This document shows positions 58,901-64,000 of a DNA stretch of 64,000 bases, in pieces. A model generated the notes under the pieces. It searched no databases, was not told where the DNA came from, and worked only from the letters and a program-made list of their open reading frames with translations. Origin of the DNA: Escallonia rubra (lineage: Eukaryota > Streptophyta > Magnoliopsida > Escalloniales > Escalloniaceae); assembly GCA_033065855.1 (NCBI GenBank), contig JAVXUO010003162.1, forward strand, positions 1-64,000, read 5' to 3'. Positions within the stretch are counted from its first letter, which is position 1. Every line of letters starts with the position of its first letter. The position numbers and the translations under genes are program-made.

Positions 58901-59051
58901 ACAGATTTCTGTTTTTAGCAATATGCTTGGTTGCACCAGAGTCCACCCACCACTCATCATATTCCCCCATCATGTTGGCTTCGGAAACCACTACAAGGAA
59001 GTCCTCATTGTCAACCACATTGGCATGGTCCTTTTTCTGCCTCTTAGCCAC
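55958..59051 (-). pseudogene. Copia pol polyprotein, broken
   Basis: In order: protease WWVDSGATKH (59051-58821), a GAG-pre-integrase region and integrase core with HSDLCEM, FIDDCSRY, ILRSNRGGEY and QNGVAERKNRTL (58817-57801), a one-base shift near 57840, then reverse transcriptase with [10 protein letters not shown] and the YVDDM active site, and RNase H with GYTDANW and MESEF (57778-56087). After a TGA the tail continues with KGNLADPFTKGL to 55958. In the integrase the middle catalytic Asp (normally RSDRGGEY) is Asn. Breaks are a stop near 58818, the shift near 57840 and the stop near 56087. Other motifs are well kept, so it decayed recently. Confidence 0.9.
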
Positions 59052-59867
59052 TCAACAATTCTTCTTGAAGTGGCCAATTTTCCCACACTTCCAACATGCC
59101 TTTTTAGGCTTGTCTTGCCGGTTGGTAGAAGCAGAAGCTTGACCATCAAGCTTGCGCTTAGTGCCACTAGAGGAACCATGATCTATCAGAAGAGCCTTGG
59201 AGGACTTGTTCTCTTCCAACTCAAGCCTATCCAAGTTTCGAGAATTCTCTTCAACTTGGATATACTTGACCAACTCTTGCATGGTCATGGCATCCTTCTT
59301 ATGTTTTAACTCCTTACGACATTCTTTCCAAGCTAACATCAATTTAGAAATTATAGTAGACACTTGGAAAGACTCGTCAAGAGAGTGGCCCTCCGGAATA
59401 ATTAAATTCATAATCATTTGCAGTTCATGAATCTGAGTAATAACAGAATTGCTATCTACCATGCGGAAGTCAAACAACTTACTGATTAGGAATTTTTTAT
59501 TCCCGGCGTCCTCCGTCTTGTACTTGCTGTCGAGATCATCCCATAGTTCCTTTGCGATGCTGTTTGCGTACTTGATCTCGTACACATCGTATAAAGTGTC
59601 GGACAGCCCTCCCAAAATGTAGCCCTTATAGTAGGTGTCATCATCCTCCCACCTTTGCTTTTGCTTCATGGCAGTCTGCTTTAGTGCTTCGTCTGCAGCT
59701 TCATCCACGATAGGCTTTGGAATAGAGAGCACGTAGGCAATCTGCAATGTAGCAAGAAAGAAGTACATCTTGCTCTTCCATCGCCTAAAGAAAGCACCAT
59801 CGAACTTACCCAACTTCGGGATGTCGTTGATCACAGGCATCCTTGAAGTATTCTCCATCGTAGCCAA
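59052..59867 (-). pseudogene. Copia gag (capsid-nucleocapsid)
   Basis: 271 residues from ATG (MATMENTSRMPVINDIPKLG) through a UBN2-type gag domain (KFDGAFFRRWKSKMYFFL, then LWDDLDSKYK) to a CCHC zinc knuckle CWKCGKIGHFKKNC. The frame ends in TGA right after the knuckle and continues in the same frame into the protease. In most copia elements gag-pol is one frame, so this stop is probably a point mutation (CGA to TGA), though a read-through stop cannot be excluded. Virus-like particle assembly and RNA binding is the family role. Confidence 0.88.
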
Positions 59868-59883
59868 AATACTGTCTTAAGAT

Positions 59884-60713
59884 TGTTGGAAAGATAAGGC
59901 AGTATGGAGAAACTGGACCGAAAATGCCTGAATCGAATGCGTTGCACTCTTTCCTTAAGACAGTATTGCTCCCTTATAATCTGCTTAGGGTAGCAGCAAA
60001 TCTGTCTCCCAAGATAAAACAGACGAAACTCTGTTGATCACAACAGATTGCAATCAACAGACATAAATTTGAGAGAGTGAGAGCAAGAGAGAATTCGAAG
60101 TGATTAAGATGATCTGACCATCAGTCCTATTTATAGACACCAAAGGGTGCCTAGAACAGGTACAAACAGTTGTGACAGTTAAGTGACTCTGCAGATGTCA
60201 CTTAACCGTCACAATCTGTAGACACAGTATAGAGGTGCAACATTTGAACTAAAAGGCACCAATTGCAGTTGCCATTTTGAAATTAATTGTTTCAGTTCAA
60301 GTTGCAGCTCACAGGCTGAATTTGTCGCAAAAGTTAAGGCTGGGCTCAGGGCGAGGGCTCCTAGCGACGATGCGCACGTGCGAAGTGCGCCTAAAAGCGC
60401 CTTTACGCTGTCGCCGGCGCCGGTGCGCGCGGGCGCGGTGCACCGCACATGTGCGAGTGCATGGCCATGCATACCATGTGTTTCTATAACAATATAGTAT
60501 GTCACATGGCCATTTAAATACCCTTAACTTTTCCATTTTCCAAGCCATGTGGGAACCCACAATATGATTATTTTCAACCTTATTAAATGTCAATGTTTGA
60601 GAGTTAATATCTCTCAAACCAATCAATCAATTTGATTGATTCTTTTTGCAACTTATTCCTTGTAGTACAAACTTTAATAAGGTAAGAATCAATATATTGG
60701 AAAATTCCCTACA
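59884..60713 (-). repeat. Copia 5' LTR
   Basis: 830 bases, TGTTGG...CCCTACA on the plus strand. It lies upstream of gag in the reading direction and would hold the element's promoter. Confidence 0.92.
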
Positions 60714-60917
60714 CATAGCCCTCAGGAAAATCTCAAATTATTCCAAAAGTTTTATGGATCATATGAAGTCATTGCCAAAGTTGGTATGGTTGCTTGTAAG
60801 CTTAAGTTACTCCCTCACTCTCTCGTACACCAACTGTTTCACGCCTCAAGCCGGAAGAGGAAGGTCCACACCATGATCACTGGCTTCCCATTGCCTAAGA
60901 GGAAGGCCAAATCTTGA

Positions 60918-62290
60918 TGGAGCCTGTGACTATTGTTAGCAATGCATAATGTTCTTGAAAACATTTACAGAAAGAGAAATTTCAATGTAATGCAATAGCG
61001 ATAACGACGTGGCGTAATCAACAGATAAGATAAGAAGATAATGAAAGATTTAGTCCTATTATCCGAGAATCGCCGCATCTCCTTAAATCCCATCCATCAA
61101 GCTGTTTTAGCGTTGATAACTATTGCAACAGATTTTCTTAATCCATGTGAGACACATGCAGCAAATTTTTACAGACTGTCCCATGTGTAAGACACAGCAT
61201 AAAGTCATATATTTATCATTGCACTTCTTTTTTGGTCATCAATTTCGTCCCAATGCCCCAAATAATTTAGTTAGGAATATAAAAACAGAAAACATTTTAC
61301 ATGGTTTAGTTAAATAAGAAGAGGTCTTTAGGAATCCGTGTCCACCAACTCTTTCGCTATCGGTTAAAGAAAAAGTGACTCTTTCCTTTAAAAAATTATA
61401 TCCAGACAACTTTGACACCTCATACACTACGACCACTCAACTGAGCTCGTGAAACATGTTTTCAGATCCCCATTGCTCATGTTTACTCACATACGTTCTG
61501 CCATACGTACATCAATTTCTTATTGGATCAATTTCTTATTGCAGTCCCTTTTCAATAGAAAAAAAGTGGTCACTGAATATGGCTGGTAGCCTTTTTCATT
61601 AAAGTTTTAGAGACACTTCCGTTACAAGTTCTTGGGAAATGATCCTCCTCAGTGCTTTAGCAACCGAAAGCGTCTCGTCGGTGGTGTTAAATTTTTGTGC
61701 GATGCTTTTTTGTTCTTAAAATACATTTGGCGACGCTTGTATGTTACCGCAGTTCTGCAATGTAGAAGAGGATCCAGATTCTTAAATTCTTCTAGAGTAT
61801 GAAGCTGCAAGCATACATCGAGAGTACTTCGCTGACTGGTGGGAGTTTTGTACTTGTTGTTGATGGCTAAACTGTGACCAAATAAAGTGTACAATTTCGA
61901 CAAATATCAGGCAAGACTTTGGGCCTTCGGATACACAGAGAGTCTTCATTCTATGGGGATCTATATAATTTGCCCTTTAAAAATCCAGATAAAAGGGACA
62001 ACAAGCAATCTTTTGCAATTTTGCTTCAAACGAGCATAATCGACATGTGAATTCCTGCAATAAGTTAACCCAAAAATCAGAACTGTTTCAGATCTTACGG
62101 TGCAACCAACAGAAAATAACTAAAAAACCTTTGCAGCCTTCGGCCAGCAGAAAGATTATTTGCTTCCACATGGGAGCAATAGCTTCAACCAATTTAAATA
62201 TTTCAAAAAAGTTAGCAACATGGGTATTATCTGGGGAACAATCTTCCCACGTGTATACATTATTCGCTTGGTTCTAGGTTTTACCTGAGA
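60918..62290. other. Intergenic region upstream of the PR-10 gene
   Basis: No gene supported. A minus-strand frame at 61649-61903 (84 codons) shows no motif I know. The phrase GAGCTCGTGAAACATGTTTTCAGATC near 61443 repeats one near 50541. Poly-A-rich and AT-rich patches are scattered. Confidence 0.4.
62248..62253. promoter_or_regulatory. G-box CACGTG upstream of the PR-10 gene
   Basis: A perfect CACGTG about 50 bases upstream of the likely TATA box. G-boxes are bound by bHLH and bZIP factors; function here is inference. Confidence 0.4.
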
Positions 62291-62298
62291 TGATGGCG

Positions 62299-62310
62299 TA
62301 TATATTTATA
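62299..62310 (+). promoter_or_regulatory. TATA box of the PR-10 gene
   Basis: TATATATTTATA lies about 85 bases before the ATG, leaving a leader of roughly 50-60 bases after a start near 62335. Confidence 0.5.
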
Positions 62311-62393
62311 CGTTAACACTGCATCAGGAACCAGCACCTCCAACATCCATCCTCTTCTTTTGGTTGCTAAATATTCTCAGTATCGTTAAGAAA

Positions 62394-63418
62394 ATGATCG
62401 GAACACTTTCAGATGAATTTGAGGTTAATGTGCCTGCTCGTGAAGCTTGGGCGCTCTATGGCACGCTTCAATTCACATACATCTGTGTCCCCGATCTTTT
62501 TGACAAAGTCGATGTCCTAAAAGGTGATGGAGGGCCCGGCACAATCCTTCAACCATTCACAAAACCAGGTATCCTTTTCATTTTGTGCCACACAACATTT
62601 TTGCTATTTTTTGGGGAGAAGTTTAACTGTACAATGACGATAGTTGTTTATGCTAATCCATGTCTCCTCTCTCGACGACAAAGTAGGTATGATCAAGGCA
62701 GCAGTAAGCTTTAACTTGGGAATGGGGGTACCGCAGTTCTATCTCTTGTCTGCTCTTTGATTTGCTAGGGTTGTATTTAGGAAATTTGCACTTTCAATAG
62801 TTTTTAACTGCGAGTCATTACATGGTGGAATCACCTACTAGTGTTTCAACTTTGGAGTGAAACGATAACTTTTCACTGCCCAAATCGTTGAACCAACTTC
62901 CTAGATAAGCTGCTCACTTTTTAATTAATTTGTTTTTTCATTTTCACGGCGCCCAATATGAGAGCTAAAACTCGGACTTCACATATAGAGGATCCGAACC
63001 CAGCCTTAAGCCTTTCATTACATGGGAAAAAAAAACGATTAGCATATACCTCTCCCAGGACGAAGTTTAAGCAGATATTAGGGTAAATGCATCTGTTAAA
63101 ATCTGCTATTTTTTGGGTATTGCAGGTACAGGCGCGCTCTTTTACACTTACGAGGATGAGATTTCAAAGGTGGATGATAAGCACATGGTGAAAGAAGTGC
63201 GTGCACATAAAGGAGGATATCTAAGTCTGGGATTTAATTCCTATGGAGTTCGTTTTGAAGTCATAAAGAAGAGTGAGAATTCATGCATCACCAAAGTGAC
63301 CGTCCACTATGATGTCAAGGAAGGGTTCATCTCTAATACCTCACAAGTTTCCATCGAGCCATTTACTGCCCTTGTGAAGTATAGCAACAATCATCTTATC
63401 AAGAACCACAAAAAGTGA
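62394..63418 (+). CDS. PR-10/Bet v 1 protein, norcoclaurine-synthase-like
   Basis: Exon 1 is 62394-62568 (donor CCAG|GTATCC) and exon 2 is 63126-63418 (acceptor TTGCAG|GTACAGG); the 557-base intron interrupts a Gly codon. The joined frame is 155 residues, the normal Bet v 1 length. The start was chosen because MIGTLSDEFEVNVPAREAW matches the family's N-terminus; the in-frame stretch upstream has no ATG. The Gly-rich loop GDGGPGT is at residues 44-50. KGGYLSLGFNSYGVRFEVI and CITKVTVHYDVKEGF match the NCS-like branch, and a C-terminal helix (TALVKYSNNHLIK) closes the fold. These proteins bind small hydrophobic ligands, and true norcoclaurine synthase condenses dopamine with 4-hydroxyphenylacetaldehyde. 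Here the Tyr of the active-site region is present, but the acidic residue two places later appears to be Val, so catalysis is doubtful. The only conventional host gene in the window. Confidence 0.85.
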
Positions 63419-63640
63419 AGACCGCTGCATTAATCTTCAAATCGTTGGTTAATAACGTTGCCAAGACAGTTTAATTATGACGGGAAGTTAAATGAATAAG
63501 GAAATATTCCCATTGTATTCTTAACCAGAGTGGTAAAGTGCAGTAGTTCCCTTTTCCATGTTCTTCCTCGTATTATTTGTTGTACTGCAAGGTTATATAT
63601 ATATGTGTGTATATATATGTAACTTGCTGATGTAATAAAC
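63419..63640 (+). terminator. 3' UTR and poly(A) signal of the PR-10 gene
   Basis: AATAAA at 63634-63639, about 220 bases after the stop, preceded by TATATATATGTGTGTATATATATG-type far-upstream AT/GT sequence. Confidence 0.5.
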
Positions 63641-64000
63641 TTTGCTCCCTTTGTTTCTAAGGCAAATGAATCTCGAAAAGTCCTAGTCTCGCCAAAATAT
63701 TCTCACTGAAGGCCCTTGTGGATGATGTGTCAGATCAGAAATAGGGGCTCACAAACTTCATACATGAAGGTAACGTTTGAAATCACTTCCAGTTTTGCTT
63801 TTTTGTTTCCAAAAAAAACAAAGCCGGCGGCGGTGGCTATGGTGGTAGGAGGGTGGTGGTGGTTTCAAAATAAAAACTAAAACTGAAAACCCAAAACTCC
63901 TAAATGAGAATTTTAAAAAAGAGTCATGTTTTAAAAATTAGTTTTCAAAACTGCAAAAAAAAAACAAAAAAACAAAACAAACTGTTTGCCAAAGGTTTTT
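63641..64000. other. Intergenic, nothing recognised
   Basis: Contains GGCGGCGGTGGCTATGGTGG near 63825 and A-rich sequence at the end. No open frame of note. Confidence 0.4.

Larger units (their letters stand above)
54540..60713 (-). mobile_element. Ty1/copia retrotransposon, complete but inactive
   Basis: Two LTRs (54540-55388 and 59884-60713) flank gag and pol on the minus strand. The target duplication CATAG is exact (54535-54539 and 60714-60718). Gag, protease, integrase, reverse transcriptase and RNase H follow in copia order. Stops, one frameshift and an integrase Asp-to-Asn change make it inactive. A purine-rich TTGAGGGAAAT (minus strand) before the 3' LTR fits a polypurine tract. I see no tRNA-Met primer site after the 5' LTR: gag starts only 16 bases past it. 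Confidence 0.92.
50810..60917 (+). pseudogene. Ty3/gypsy integrase tail, split by two elements
   Basis: Three short pieces read on in order. 50860-50900 gives GAYGRANLRSANNLGKP. 54322-54539 gives FNLQQLEVIDDNAIDIYFIE, then MYLLKNDLTIAQAKLQQYAN, and in a shifted frame DLVYLRL. 60714-60900 gives ALRKIS, then VIAKVGMVACKLKLLPHSL and LFHASS. These are the landmarks of the C-terminal part of gypsy integrase (YGR, the coiled LLKxNLxxAQ helix, GDxVYLRLxP, LRKN..KLSxxYYGPYxVIxKVGxVAYKLxLP). The first gap is the CACTA element with CAT duplication, the second the copia element with CATAG duplication. Frame damage is present. No other gypsy parts are seen. Confidence 0.7.

Noticed and set aside
61649-61903. 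84-codon minus-strand frame in the intergenic region
   Set aside because: No recognisable family, no splice or promoter support.

Overview
This window looks like a piece of a flowering-plant nuclear genome, most likely a eudicot. The signs are split genes with GT-AG introns, En/Spm (CACTA), Mutator-like (MULE), hAT, Ty1/copia and Ty3/gypsy remains, plant-only domains (B3, plant mobile domain, DUF4216, FAR1-type DNA binding), abundant microsatellites, and one ordinary host gene of the PR-10/Bet v 1 (norcoclaurine-synthase-like) family. I cannot name the species. Almost the whole window is nested transposable elements.

Layout: 1-7335 is the decayed right part of a CACTA element (DUF4216 and Ptta-type pseudogenes on the minus strand). 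7370-7826 is a small intact-looking B3 gene. About 8000-11760 is a MULE with a broken transposase (element A). 11794-22348 is element B, a complete-looking 10.55 kb MULE with terminal inverted repeats (TIRs) of about 2 kb. It carries two intact convergent genes: a plant-mobile-domain/Ulp1-protease fusion on plus and a MULE transposase on minus. 22349-28470 is AT-rich noncoding repeat. 28632-36908 is a cluster of MULEs of element A's family (D, C, E, F), of which E carries a broken PMD-Ulp1 gene. 36933 to about 40350 is element G, with another broken transposase. 40701-41069 is a GRF zinc-finger pseudogene. 41531-42695 is a small MULE with an exact 9-bp target duplication. 43454-50069 is an LTR fragment and a hAT transposase pseudogene split by a 3.4 kb solo LTR with an exact 5-bp duplication. 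About 50810-60917 is a gypsy remnant split by a CACTA element (50901-54318, duplication CAT) that carries a second intact B3 gene, and by a copia element (54540-60713, duplication CATAG). 62394-63418 is the PR-10-like gene.

The most coherent system is element B. Each TIR holds its own inward promoter (TATAAAAA), a 5' leader and a splice donor, so the same TIR sequence drives both the transposase and the PMD-Ulp1 passenger. The related family (A, C-G) shares the plan: 5'-leader introns, subterminal arrays of short palindromes whose two arms change together, and ends that abut (TA)n microsatellites.

All identifications come from reading motifs and comparing segments within the window. No database search was possible. 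Intron borders are read from GT-AG signals and frame continuity.
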